Shown: positions 48,071 to 57,743 of the stretch, in pieces
Numbering within the stretch: position 1 is the stretch's first letter
Layout of the letters: every line of letters starts with the position of its first letter
Assembly: GCA_963783785.1 (NCBI GenBank)
Contig: CAWAOQ010000013.1
Coordinates: forward strand, 87,843 to 151,842
Direction: 5' to 3'
Source: CADEEN01 sp963783785
GTDB lineage: Bacteria; Pseudomonadota; Gammaproteobacteria; Burkholderiales; Burkholderiaceae_C
DNA length: 64,000 nt
Notes under the pieces: model-generated
The model's input: only the letters and a program-made list of their open reading frames with translations
Told to the model about the DNA's origin: nothing
The model's database searches: none
Position numbers and translations under genes: made by a program

Positions 48071-49549
48071 ATGATTGCGCCCGATCTCTTGCCACGCCGC
48101 GAATTCAACGATCCAGATGCCGCTCTGGCGCACGCGAGAGCGATCTACGAGGCCGGGGTGAGCCACCTGCGCAAGCACCTGCAGGCCTTTCTCGACGGCG
48201 AAGTGCCCGGCGAGCGGGTCCGCGCCACCTATCCCTTCGTGCGCATTCGCATCGACACCGTCGCCCGTGCCGACTCTCGCCTGAGCTACGGCTTTGCCGC
48301 CGGCCCAGGGCGTTACGAGACAACGCTGACGCGGCCGGACTTGTTCGCCGCCTACTACCGAGAGCAGTTTCGCCTGTTGCTGCGCAACCATGCCGTCGCG
48401 CTGGAGATCGGTGCAAGCGAACAGCCAATCCCGGTGCACTTCTCGCTCGCCGAGGACGATCACCTCGAGGGCACGTTGACGCCGCAGCGGCGCCTGCTGA
48501 TGCGTGATCTGTTCGACCTGCCGGACCTCGCTGCGATGGACGATGGCATCGCCAACGGCACGCACGAGCCAAGCCACGGCGAATCCCATCCGCTGGCCTT
48601 GTTCACGGCAGCACGTGTCGATTACTCGCTGCACCGGCTGCGCCATTACACCGGTACGGCACCCGAGCACTTCCAGAACTTTGTCTTGTTCACCAATTAC
48701 CAGTTCTATATCGACCAATTCATCAAGCTGGGACACGCGCTGATGGCCGAGGCCATGGGCGACTACGTCGCTTTCGTCGAACCAGGCAATGTCGTCACGC
48801 GCCGCGCCGGCATGCCAACCGAGCCGCGCGGTACTGCGGGGGCGACGCTCCCACGCCTGCCGCAGATGCCGGCCTACCACTTGGTGCAACCGGGCGGCAG
48901 CGGCATCACGATGGTCAACATCGGTGTCGGGCCAGCCAATGCCAAGACGATCACCGACCATATCGCCGTGCTGCGCCCGCATGTCTGGATCATGCTCGGG
49001 CACTGCGCGGGCCTGCGCAACACGCAGCAACTGGGCGACTACGTCCTGGCGCATGGCTATGTGCGAGAGGACCATGTGCTTGACGAAGAACTGCCGCTGT
49101 GGGTGCCGATTCCGGCACTGGCTGAAGTGCAGGTGGCCCTCGAGCGCGCCGTGGCCGATGTGACCCGGCTTTCGGGATACGATCTCAAGCGCCTGCTTCG
49201 CACTGGAACGGTGGCCTCGACCGACAATCGCAATTGGGAGTTGCTCCCGCACCCGGGCCCCGAGCGTCGCTTCAGCCAGAGCCGCGCGGTGGCTCTGGAC
49301 ATGGAAAGCGCGACCATCGCTGCCAACGGCTTTCGCTTCCGGGTGCCGTATGGCACCTTGCTGTGTGTGTCTGACAAGCCACTGCATGGCGAGATCAAGC
49401 TGCCTGGCATGGCCAGCCAGTTCTACCGAGAGCGGGTCGACCAGCATCTGCGCATCGGCATGCGCGCGGTCGAATTGCTGCGCGCGGCCGGTGTCGACCA
49501 ACTGCACAGTCGCAAGCTGCGCAGCTTCTCTGAAGTGGCATTTCAATGA
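48071..49549 (+). CDS. amn: AMP nucleosidase
   Basis: This 492-residue enzyme splits AMP into adenine and ribose 5-phosphate. An N-terminal regulatory domain (about 1-180) precedes a purine-phosphorylase-fold catalytic domain with NIGVGPANAKTITDHIAVLRP, MLGHCAGLR and the late VALDMESATIAANGFRF, whose Glu binds the nucleoside ribose. The frame is intact and the length normal. Confidence 0.92.
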   Translation: MIAPDLLPRREFNDPDAALAHARAIYEAGVSHLRKHLQAFLDGEVPGERVRATYPFVRIRIDTVARADSRLSYGFAAGPGRYETTLTRPDLFAAYYREQFRLLLRNHAVALEIGASEQPIPVHFSLAEDDHLEGTLTPQRRLLMRDLFDLPDLAAMDDGIANGTHEPSHGESHPLALFTAARVDYSLHRLRHYTGTAPEHFQNFVLFTNYQFYIDQFIKLGHALMAEAMGDYVAFVEPGNVVTRRAGMPTEPRGTAGATLPRLPQMPAYHLVQPGGSGITMVNIGVGPANAKTITDHIAVLRPHVWIMLGHCAGLRNTQQLGDYVLAHGYVREDHVLDEELPLWVPIPALAEVQVALERAVADVTRLSGYDLKRLLRTGTVASTDNRNWELLPHPGPERRFSQSRAVALDMESATIAANGFRFRVPYGTLLCVSDKPLHGEIKLPGMASQFYRERVDQHLRIGMRAVELLRAAGVDQLHSRKLRSFSEVAFQ

Positions 49550-49620
49550 CCTGCCGGGTTGTGCGACCACACGCGATCCCTTAGGCTGAAACTGAATCAA
49601 CATAGACAAGGAGACCCCCC

Positions 49621-51694
49621 ATGCCCAGCCCATCCAGCGGCGTGCCCGCCAGCACCGCCGACATCCGCACTCTCGCGCTGGTCGGACCGCAGGGCTCCGG
49701 GAAGACCAGTCTGGCTGAGGCGCTGCTGGCGCGTGCCGGGGCGATCGGCGCCCCCGGCAGCCTCGAGCGCGGCAGCACGGTGAGCGACTTCGATCCGCTG
49801 GAGCGCAAGATGCAGCACTCGCTCAACGCAGCGGTGATGCACCTCCAACATGCCGGCGCCCTCGTTCATCTGATCGACACACCCGGGGCGCCCGATTTCA
49901 TCGGCCAGTCGCTGCCGGCCCTCGAGGCAGTGGAGACGGCAGTGATCGTGATCAACGCGGCAAGCTGGAAAGTCAGCGGCATCGACGCGGCCGCCGTCCG
50001 GATGATGGATTACGCCGCGCAGCGGCACCTCGACCGCTTGCTGGTCGTCAACAAGATCGACGCCGCGGGGCCTGACCTGCCAGCACTGCTGGCCGACATC
50101 CAAGCCACCTTCGGCCGCGAGTGTTTGCCGCTGAACCTGCCCGACGGCGGCGGTACCAAGGTCGTCGACTGCTTCTACAACCGCGAAGGCCACAGCGATT
50201 TCGGTAGCGTCGATGCCGCGCACCGCGCGCTGGTCGAGCAGGTGGTCGAGGTCGATGCAGCCTTCGTCGACCGCTACCTGAACGATGGCGACATCGATGC
50301 CGCCGAGCTGCACGCGCCGCTCGAACAGGCACTGCGGGAAGGTCACCTGATGCCGGTGTGCTTCGTCTCGGCACGCAGTGGGGCCGGCGTGGCCGAACTG
50401 CTCGACGTGATCGTCAAGCTGCTGCCCAATCCGACGGAAGGCAATCCACCGGATTTCCTCGAGGGCGAAGGGGCCGATGCCAAGCCGAAGCGTGCGTTGC
50501 CCGATGCGAATGCCCATGTGCTGGCCCACGTGTTCAAAGTGACGGTCGATCCATTCGTGGGACGCATGGGTCTGTTCCGTGTGCACCAGGGCACGATCAA
50601 CAAGGACAGTGCGCTCTACATCGGCGACGGCAGGAAGCCATTCAAGGTCGGCCATGTGCTGCGGCTGCAAGGCAAGGACTACGTCGAGGTGCCGAGCGCG
50701 GTGCCGGGCGACATCGCGGCGGTTGCCAAGGTCGACGAGATCCACTTCGACGCAGTGCTGCACGACGCTGCCGAAGACGACCATATTCATCTCAAGCCAC
50801 TGCCGTTCCCCGTGCCCGTGCACGGCCTGGCGATTGAACCCAAGCGCCGAGGTGACGAGCAGCGGATGTGGGAAATTCTCACCAAGCTGGTTGACGAAGA
50901 TCCCTGCCTGAAGGTCGAACATGTGGCGACCACCAACGAAACCATCGTCTACGGTCTCGGAGAGTTGCACCTGCGCGTTCTGCTCGAACGTCTGCGCGAC
51001 GTCTACAAGTTCGAGGTCAACACGCGGCCACCGCGCATCGCATACCGGGAGACGGTGACCGCGCCGGCAGAAGGCCACCACCGCCACAAGAAGCAGACCG
51101 GCGGTGCCGGCCAATTCGGGGAGGTGTTCCTGAAGATCGAGCCGCTGCCGCGCGGCGGTGGCTTTGAATTCGTCGACCAGGTCAAGGGTGGAACCATACC
51201 TAACCAGTTCATCCCCGCGGTCGAAAAAGGCGTGCGCGAGGCGCTGACCGTGGGCGTGATCGCCGGATACCCGCTGGTCGACGTGAAGGTCATTGTCTAC
51301 GACGGCAAACACCACAGTGTCGACAGCAAGGAGATCGCCTTCATCACTGCGGGGCGGAAGGCCTTCATGGCCGCGGTGCGCGCGGCGCGGCCGATCGTCA
51401 TCGAGCCGATCGTCGATATCGAGATCAGCGCGCCCGGCGCCGCGACGGGCGACATTACCGGCGACCTGTCCTCGCGACGCGGCCAAGTCGAGCGGAACCC
51501 ACAATGGCAGCGCTGGCACGATGATCATCCGGGGCCAGGCACCGCTGGCCGAGTTGGCCGGATACCAGTCACGCCTGAACGCAATGACGGCTGGCCAGGG
51601 CCGCTACACGCTGGCGCTGTCTCACTACGAGGCGGTACCACCTGCCGTGCAGCAGCAACTGGTATCGCAATACCAGGCGCACGACGAGGATTGA
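49621..51694 (+). CDS. divergent EF-G-like translational GTPase (one frameshift)
   Basis: This EF-G-type protein of about 690 aa has the P-loop GPQGSGKTS (residues 22-30), NKID, domain II and the domain IV/V signatures (YRETVTAPAEGHHRHKKQTGGAGQFGEV). It differs from canonical EF-G in two key places: switch I lacks the RGITI signature, and the switch II motif reads DTPGAPDF, so the His of DTPGHVDF that promotes GTP hydrolysis is Ala. An extra G near 51487 shifts the end, and the true stop is at 51692-51694. It is a paralogue whose role need not be translocation; EF-G2-like proteins without normal GTPase activity are known in other bacteria. Confidence 0.85.
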
Positions 51695-51713
51695 ACGGCG
51701 TCCGACGCGTGCC

Positions 51714-52580
51714 TCAGGGCTCGTGTCGGACCATGTTCTGCGCGTGCTTGAGCAGCTTGTGAGGCTTGCCGCAGATCCAGCGCGCGAGCTCATCGAGTTC
51801 GGTTGCTCGAATCGCGAATGCAGGCCACTCGGCCTCGATGCGTTCGAGCGTATCGATATTGTGGAATGACAGTCGCACCTTGCCTTCTTCATGCAGCGGC
51901 ACGAGCCGCACGCTGGCGATGATGTCGGCCGTGAATTCAAATTGCATCCCCTGTGGGCGACCAGTCCCGGGGTGAATTGTCTGAGACTCGAATGGGGTGA
52001 TACCCGCGAACGACAGCCGCGCCTTGAGGCGTTCGATTTCCGCGGGAAACTCTTTGACCACGCACACGCGCTGGCCGAGACCGGCGCGCCACCCGAGCGT
52101 CACCGAGTCAAAGTGCTCGTCGCCATTGTGGGCAACGCGCAGCTTGGGCAAGACTCGGAAGGCATGTCCGGGGGGGCGCTCCAACACATTGCGGCCGTCG
52201 AAAACGTAGCGACCAGGGCCCGCCGGTTTCAGCACATTGAGATGCTCGCAGAGGCGCGCCCAGTAATCGGTGGCGGTGCGGCAGGCCGCATTGACCAGCC
52301 GGGCGTTGCGACCGAGCACCTCGGGGTCGGGCCCGTTCTGGACTTCGCGGCCATTGGCTTCACGCTCGAGTTCGGCCAGGAACCCCCCCGGTGACGCGCT
52401 CGCGGCAGCGGGCAAGGGCGGCAAGGATGCCTCGGGTTCGGACGCCTTGGCGGGTTCAAACAACCGCGTGACATCTACCGGCTCGCCAAGCATCACCAAG
52501 GGCGCCACGGAGACGCCACCACGGGAGAGTGCGCGACCAGCTTTTCCGCCGACGCGGCTGGAGGTGTGTTCAAGCATCAT
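51714..52580 (-). CDS. conserved hypothetical protein, 288 aa
   Basis: I do not recognise a characterised family. The N-terminal about 90 residues are polar and Pro/Ala-rich (probably unstructured). The rest is a mixed alpha/beta domain with conserved-looking ATDYWARLCEHLNVLKP and DSVTLGWRAGLGQRVCVVKEFP, ending in a basic WICGKPHKLLKHAQN. There is no signal peptide or membrane helix. Convergent with the EF-G-like gene, 19 bp apart. The start is uncertain (52580 or 52577; a GTG at 52601 is possible). Confidence 0.6.
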   Translation of the reverse strand: MMLEHTSSRVGGKAGRALSRGGVSVAPLVMLGEPVDVTRLFEPAKASEPEASLPPLPAAASASPGGFLAELEREANGREVQNGPDPEVLGRNARLVNAACRTATDYWARLCEHLNVLKPAGPGRYVFDGRNVLERPPGHAFRVLPKLRVAHNGDEHFDSVTLGWRAGLGQRVCVVKEFPAEIERLKARLSFAGITPFESQTIHPGTGRPQGMQFEFTADIIASVRLVPLHEEGKVRLSFHNIDTLERIEAEWPAFAIRATELDELARWICGKPHKLLKHAQNMVRHEP

Positions 52581-52736
52581 GGCAACAGAACGTATCAGCA
52601 CTTGCAGCGCGAGCAGCGGAAATATTCAACGCCGAGCGGGGCGCAAGTGTTACGGCCAGCACGCCGTGCAGACTATTCACCGTGGCTTGGGGTCGCTCCA
52701 AGTGATCGGGCACGGCGCGTCTGCACCATGGAGTCG

Positions 52737-53189
52737 TCAGACCGGGAGCGCACTCGTGTTCTTCACCCGGCCGAGCACGAAGCTGGTCTAGCCATCCTGC
52801 ACGCTCGGGTGCTTCAGCAGCGCATCGATGACGAAGCGCGAGTAGTGCGCCATATCCTGAACCACCGCACGCAGCAGGTAATCCATCTCGCCAGTCAGTG
52901 CAGCGCACTCGACGGCCTCGGGTCAGGTCTGCACCGCCGCACGGAACAGGTCCATCGGGTTGCGCTCGTGACGCTCGGTGTGCTTCTCGAGCCTCACGTT
53001 GAGGTAGGCTGTCAGTGGCAGGCCCACCCGCTCGACCGCCAGCACCGCGACATAGCCGGTCACGATGCCGGTTTCTTCGAGCCGCTTCACTCGCTTCCTG
53101 CAATCCATTGGCCTGCCGAGATTGAACTTGCAGAAAACCTGCGCGGCGACGAACCTGCAGTCACGCTCCAGTGCATCAGCCTCGACCAC
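52737..53189 (-). pseudogene. decayed Lrp/AsnC-family regulator divergent from hpd
   Basis: One reading frame shows a recognisable Lrp/AsnC protein: DCRKRVKRLEETGIVTGYVAVL (end of the helix-turn-helix), LPLTAYLNVRLEKHTERHE, ECAALTGEMDYLLRAVVQDM, HYSRFVIDALLKHPSVQD and TSFVLGRVKNTSALPV. It is interrupted by TGA at 52923-52925 where a Trp is expected and by TAG at 52788-52790 where a Lys is expected, with no frameshift. The DNA-binding region upstream (VFCKFNLGRPMD) is also eroded and the N-terminus short. Lrp regulators beside hpd usually control tyrosine catabolism, so this control appears lost. Confidence 0.72.
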
Positions 53190-53201
53190 GAAAGAACTGC
53201 C

Positions 53202-54308
53202 ATGCAATTCACCCCCTGGGACAACCCGATGGGCACCGACGGGTTCGAGTTCATCGAATACGCCGCGCCGGACCCGGCCGCGATGGGCGCGCTCTTTGCG
53301 CGAATGGGTTTCAAGCCGATCGCACGACACCGTCACAAGAACGTGCTGCTGTACAGGCAAGGCGAGATCAACTTCATCGTCAACGCCGAGCCCGACTCTT
53401 TCGCGCAACGCTTCGCACGGATGCACGGGCCGAGCATTTGCGCCATCGCCTTCCGCGTGCAGGATGCCAAGGCGGCCTACGAGCGAGCGATCTCGCAGGG
53501 CGCATGGGGTTATGCCGGCACCGCGGGGCCGGGCGAGTTGAACATCCCCGCCATCAAGGGCATCGGCGACAGCGTGATCTACTTCGTCGACCGCTGGCGA
53601 GGCAAGAACGGCGCCCAGCCGGGCGACATCGGCAATATCGGCTTCTTCGACGTCGATTTCGAGCCGCTGCCTGGTGTCGGCGGCGAACAGGCGCTATCCA
53701 CGCCGGGCCTGGGTCTGACCTACATCGACCACCTCACCCACAACGTGCACCGCGGCCGCATGGCCGAGTGGGCCGACTTCTACGAGCGGCTATTCAACTT
53801 CCGCGAGATCCGCTACTTCGATATCGAGGGCCAGGTCACCGGCGTCAAGAGCAAGGCCATGACGAGCCCCTGCGGCAAGATCCGCATCCCGATCAACGAA
53901 GAGGGCAACGAGAAGGCCGGCCAGATCCAGGAGTACCTGGACAGGTACCACGGCGAAGGGATCCAGCACATCGCGCTCGGATCGACCGACCTGCCGGCCA
54001 CCGTCGACGCCCTGCGCGCCAATGGCGTCAAGCTGCTCGACACCATCGATACCTACTACGAACTGGTCGATCGGCGCATTCCCGGTCATGGGGAAAACGT
54101 GGCCGAACTGCGGAAGCGCAAGATCCTGATCGACGGCAAGGCCGGCGCGCTGCTGTTGCAGATCTTCTCGGAGAACCAGCTTGGCCCGATCTTCTTCGAG
54201 TTCATTCAGCGCAAGGGCGACCAGGGCTTCGGCGAAGGCAACTTCAAGGCCCTGTTTGAGAGCATCGAACTCGACCAGATGCGGCGCGGCGTGCTCGCCA
54301 AGTCATGA
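53202..54308 (+). CDS. hpd: 4-hydroxyphenylpyruvate dioxygenase
   Basis: This 368-residue non-heme Fe(II) enzyme converts 4-hydroxyphenylpyruvate to homogentisate in tyrosine breakdown. The metal ligands are His in LTYIDHLTHNV, His in GEGIQHIALGS and Glu in LLLQIFSENQ near the C-terminus. Two vicinal-oxygen-chelate domains are complete. The stop overlaps the phhA start (ATGA), so both are co-translated. Confidence 0.95.
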   Translation: MQFTPWDNPMGTDGFEFIEYAAPDPAAMGALFARMGFKPIARHRHKNVLLYRQGEINFIVNAEPDSFAQRFARMHGPSICAIAFRVQDAKAAYERAISQGAWGYAGTAGPGELNIPAIKGIGDSVIYFVDRWRGKNGAQPGDIGNIGFFDVDFEPLPGVGGEQALSTPGLGLTYIDHLTHNVHRGRMAEWADFYERLFNFREIRYFDIEGQVTGVKSKAMTSPCGKIRIPINEEGNEKAGQIQEYLDRYHGEGIQHIALGSTDLPATVDALRANGVKLLDTIDTYYELVDRRIPGHGENVAELRKRKILIDGKAGALLLQIFSENQLGPIFFEFIQRKGDQGFGEGNFKALFESIELDQMRRGVLAKS

Positions 54309-55195
54309 ACCCGGACAAGGCACACAACCAGGGAGTCGCCCCGGTCACCTACGGCGAGGGCACGCGACCGCCGCGCGGCGACTACGCCCGCGCACGCGCT
54401 GACTACACCTGCGAGCAGGACTACGGCCGCTACAGCGCGGCCGACCACGGCACCTACCAGCGGCTGCATGCCCGGCAACTGCGGCAGTTGCCGGGTCTGG
54501 CCTGCGATGAATTCATCGCCGCCGTGGAGCGGCTTGGCGCACCCGATCGCATCCCGCGTTTCGATCAGATCTCCGAGCGCCTGCTCCGGGCCACCGGCTG
54601 GCAGATCGTCGGCGTGCCAGGATTGATCCCGGAGGAAGCCTTCTTCGCGCTGCTCGCTGCACGCAAGTTCCCGGTGACGGACTGGATCCGCACGCCGGCG
54701 GAGTTCGACTACGTGGTCGAGCCGGATGTATTCCATGACCTGTTCGGCCACGTGCCGCTGCTGTTCAACCCGGTGTTTGCCGACTACATGCAGGCCTACG
54801 GCGCCGGAGGCCTGAAGGCCAGCCGCCTCGATGCCTGCGAGCTGCTGGCTCGGCTCTACTGGTACACGGTCGAGTTCGGTCTGATCTGCACGCCAGCGGG
54901 TCTGCGCGCGTATGGTGCGGGCATCCTGTCGTCCGCCGGCGAGTTGCGGCACAGCGTGACCAGTGCCGAACCTCAACGAATCGCATTCAGCCTGCGGCGC
55001 CTGATGCGCACCCGCTACAGGATCGACAGCTACCAGGCCAGCTACTTCGTGATCGAGTCGTTCGATCAGCTGTTCGCGGCAACCGCCCCGGACTTCACCC
55101 GGATATACCGCGAGGTACGCGAACTGCCCGTGATCGAGGCCGGCGCGGTAATGAACGCCGAGCGCACCTACCCCGCGAACCTCACTGCGCGCTGA
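54305..55195 (+). CDS. phhA: phenylalanine 4-monooxygenase
   Basis: This 296-residue pterin-dependent hydroxylase makes tyrosine from phenylalanine. Iron ligands are in DVFHDLFGHVPLL (two His) and the Glu of WYTVEFGL; pterin-site residues GLIPEEAFFALLAARKFPVT are present. With hpd it forms a Phe/Tyr catabolic pair; no aromatic transaminase is in the window. It overlaps the convergent lipase gene by 14 bp. Confidence 0.95.
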   Translation: MNPDKAHNQGVAPVTYGEGTRPPRGDYARARADYTCEQDYGRYSAADHGTYQRLHARQLRQLPGLACDEFIAAVERLGAPDRIPRFDQISERLLRATGWQIVGVPGLIPEEAFFALLAARKFPVTDWIRTPAEFDYVVEPDVFHDLFGHVPLLFNPVFADYMQAYGAGGLKASRLDACELLARLYWYTVEFGLICTPAGLRAYGAGILSSAGELRHSVTSAEPQRIAFSLRRLMRTRYRIDSYQASYFVIESFDQLFAATAPDFTRIYREVRELPVIEAGAVMNAERTYPANLTAR

Positions 55196-56105
55196 GTTGC
55201 GATGCACCCACGCGTCGCAGCACCTCGTCGAGTACTTGCGGCGCGAAGGCCATCGCGACATGGGGCTCGCCCTCGAGGTGCCGGTTCACTGCACCTGCCA
55301 GGGCCGCACTTGACGCTGGCATCACGATGTTGTCGCAGTGGCTGTAGAAGCACGTGAACATGGCGCGCTGCGATGCGGTCTCGGCGTCACTCAGGTCGGC
55401 GAGCCATGCACTGCCCAACCGCATTTGTCGCGCATTGGCGGCACGCGAGAAGCGCGCGGTGAGCGTGCCACCATGCGGGCTGCCGATGGTGATGATCCCT
55501 GCGACGCGGTTTTCGCCCGCATGCCCTTGCGCGCGCAGCCAGGCGCGAACGGCAACGCCCCCCATGCTGTGGCCAACGATCAGCGGCGGCAATCCGGTCG
55601 CACCGTGGGCACGGGCCACGGCGGCGTCAATCAGTGGCACATAGGCATCAATGCCTCCGAACGCCGGCTCCAACGTGATTGCGACGTAAGGCACGCCCAG
55701 TCTGCGCAGCTTTTGCATCCAAGGGTTCCACAAGCCACGATTGCAGAAGAAGCCATGCACCAGGATGACCGCACGGCGGCCCTGCACGGGACCGTCGAGA
55801 TGGTCGGGGACGGCTCCGGCGCGGAACGGCTGGCGCCAGTTGAACACCGCAAAGGCGGTCAAGGTCTCGCGCCACCAAGCCACCGCCAACTGCCAGCGTC
55901 GTGGCCGCGGCGCGGCGTCAGCGCGGTTGGCGGCCGGCAGCATCAAGAAGAACTCGAGCGCCAGCACGGCAGGCTGAAGCATCAAGGGCATGAACACACC
56001 CGCCGCCGCCAGCCACCATCGGCCGCGCGCGCCCCAATACGTCAGCCAGAGCAGCGCCGCAGCGAGCGCCACCAGCACCACAACCCGCTGCAGCCGCCCA
56101 ATCAC
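55182..56105 (-). CDS. membrane-anchored alpha/beta-hydrolase (lipase-like)
   Basis: This 307-residue protein has two N-terminal hydrophobic segments (about residues 7-25 and 30-55) and an alpha/beta-hydrolase domain. The oxyanion-hole region is VILVHGFFCNRG, the nucleophile Ser is in IVGHSMGGVAV, and a catalytic His is likely in the C-terminal GEPHVAMAF. Such proteins hydrolyse esters or lipids at the membrane. The GTG start overlaps the GMC oxidoreductase stop (GTGA), implying one operon. Confidence 0.8.
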   Translation of the reverse strand: MIGRLQRVVVLVALAAALLWLTYWGARGRWWLAAAGVFMPLMLQPAVLALEFFLMLPAANRADAAPRPRRWQLAVAWWRETLTAFAVFNWRQPFRAGAVPDHLDGPVQGRRAVILVHGFFCNRGLWNPWMQKLRRLGVPYVAITLEPAFGGIDAYVPLIDAAVARAHGATGLPPLIVGHSMGGVAVRAWLRAQGHAGENRVAGIITIGSPHGGTLTARFSRAANARQMRLGSAWLADLSDAETASQRAMFTCFYSHCDNIVMPASSAALAGAVNRHLEGEPHVAMAFAPQVLDEVLRRVGASQLSAQ

Positions 56106-57733
56106 ACCAGGGCGACGTCGCGACCGGTCAGGCGCTTGGCCAGTTGCGTGGCCAACTTGTTGGTCAGGCCGTAGACCGACAGCTGCGGATTCGCGCCGAT
56201 GCTGGTTGGAAACAGCGAGCCATCGTGGACCGATAGGTTGGGAATCTGCCAGTGCACCCCGTCTGGACGAACGACGCCGCGCAACGCGTCGGCAGCCATG
56301 CCGCACCCACCCATCACGTGGGCACTGACGACCTTGGTCAGCAGCGGCCGCATCGGCAGCGTCGGGATATGCGCACGGGCGTCCGCCCAAGTTGCATATG
56401 GCGGCGCCAGTTCATGGCCGACCGATACCTGCTTCGCACCGGCAGCAAACTGCACCTCGGCCATCGTCAGCAACGCGCGCCGCGCACCGTCCATCACGAA
56501 GGCGGTCAGCGGGTAATCGAGCGCGGGCGATCCGTCGTCGCGCAGTCCCACCTGTCCCCCTGGCGATTCCGCGTGGAAACCATCACGCAACAACGCCAGC
56601 AGGGCGTGTTGGTTCGGGAAATTCGCGAACCTCGCAGCGGCGTCGCGGCCAAAGCCGTTCATCGAAGTCGTGTAGATCAGCGGGTGCAAGGGGGGCGCCT
56701 CGAGCTTGTAGCCGATTGGGCCATCGATCGCATCGATGTCGAGGAAATGGTCGCTGTACATGGTTTGGGGCGCACCCTGCCAGCCGGCAACGACGTGGTC
56801 GAAGGTGGCCACCGCCATCACCACTGGGTGCAGGAAGGTACGTGCACCGAGACGGCGATGCGGATCGGGGGCACCCGACCGCATCAGCAGCGCGGGCGAG
56901 TTGATCGCGCCGCCGGCGACGACATAGTGCCGAGCCACCACCCGTGTGGGCTTTGCTGAGGACATACGTGCACCGTTGGCCGCCACCGGCACGCAGTCCA
57001 ACCCGACGACATGGCCGTCCTGAATGTCAAAGCGCTCGGCCCGCGTATTGACGAGCAGTACGGCGCCGCGGTCGAGCGCGCTTGGAATCGTCGTCACCAG
57101 CATCGATTGCTTCGCATTGGTGGGGCAACCCAGGCCACACGAGCCCAGATTCCAGCATCCCCTGACGTTGCGCTGGATCGCGGCGGCCGCGATGCCAAGT
57201 TTCAGCGCACCCTGCCGCAGCAACGCATTGTTCTCGTTCGGTGGCGCCAGCCAAGGTCCGATCGACAAGCGCTGCTCCACCTGCAGGAACCACCGTGACA
57301 TGGCGTCGTCGGTCAGTTCAAGCAGGCCGAAATGCTCGCGCCAGTACGCCAACGTCGACGACGGCGTGCGAAAAGAACTGGTCCAGTTGACTGTCGTGGA
57401 GCCGCCGACGCAACGGCCCTGCAGGATGTTGATGGCCTTGTCGGCCGTCTTGCGACTTGCGCTCTCCTGGTACAGGCTGGGGTAGGCTTCACTTTCAAGC
57501 TGGCGGAAATCGCTGCTTGACTTCAGCGGACCTTCTTCGACGATCACCAGTTTCAGGCCGGCCGCGCTCAGGAGGTCGGCGGTGATGCCCGCACCGGCAC
57601 CACTACCGACAATCGCGACGTCGCAATCCAGCGTAGCCGGTGCCGTCTCGCCTGCGGCACCCTGACTCCTGCCGAAAACACGCCACCCCCGTGCCAGGCC
57701 GTTGCTGATTGGATCCTCAATCCGTGAGGTCAT
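56102..57733 (-). CDS. GMC-family FAD oxidoreductase
   Basis: This 543-residue glucose-methanol-choline family flavoprotein has the FAD-binding VAIVGSGAGAGITADLL (about residues 39-55), GRCVGGSTTVNW, the C-terminal HVMGGCGM and SIGANPQLSVYGLTNKLA. It oxidises an alcohol group; with a lipase and acyl-CoA ligase nearby, a fatty alcohol or sterol is a reasonable guess. There is no signal peptide of its own, but its upstream partner has a Tat signal and could carry it out of the cytoplasm. Confidence 0.85.
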   Translation of the reverse strand: MTSRIEDPISNGLARGWRVFGRSQGAAGETAPATLDCDVAIVGSGAGAGITADLLSAAGLKLVIVEEGPLKSSSDFRQLESEAYPSLYQESASRKTADKAINILQGRCVGGSTTVNWTSSFRTPSSTLAYWREHFGLLELTDDAMSRWFLQVEQRLSIGPWLAPPNENNALLRQGALKLGIAAAAIQRNVRGCWNLGSCGLGCPTNAKQSMLVTTIPSALDRGAVLLVNTRAERFDIQDGHVVGLDCVPVAANGARMSSAKPTRVVARHYVVAGGAINSPALLMRSGAPDPHRRLGARTFLHPVVMAVATFDHVVAGWQGAPQTMYSDHFLDIDAIDGPIGYKLEAPPLHPLIYTTSMNGFGRDAAARFANFPNQHALLALLRDGFHAESPGGQVGLRDDGSPALDYPLTAFVMDGARRALLTMAEVQFAAGAKQVSVGHELAPPYATWADARAHIPTLPMRPLLTKVVSAHVMGGCGMAADALRGVVRPDGVHWQIPNLSVHDGSLFPTSIGANPQLSVYGLTNKLATQLAKRLTGRDVALV

Positions 57734-57743
57734 CGCACCGGAA

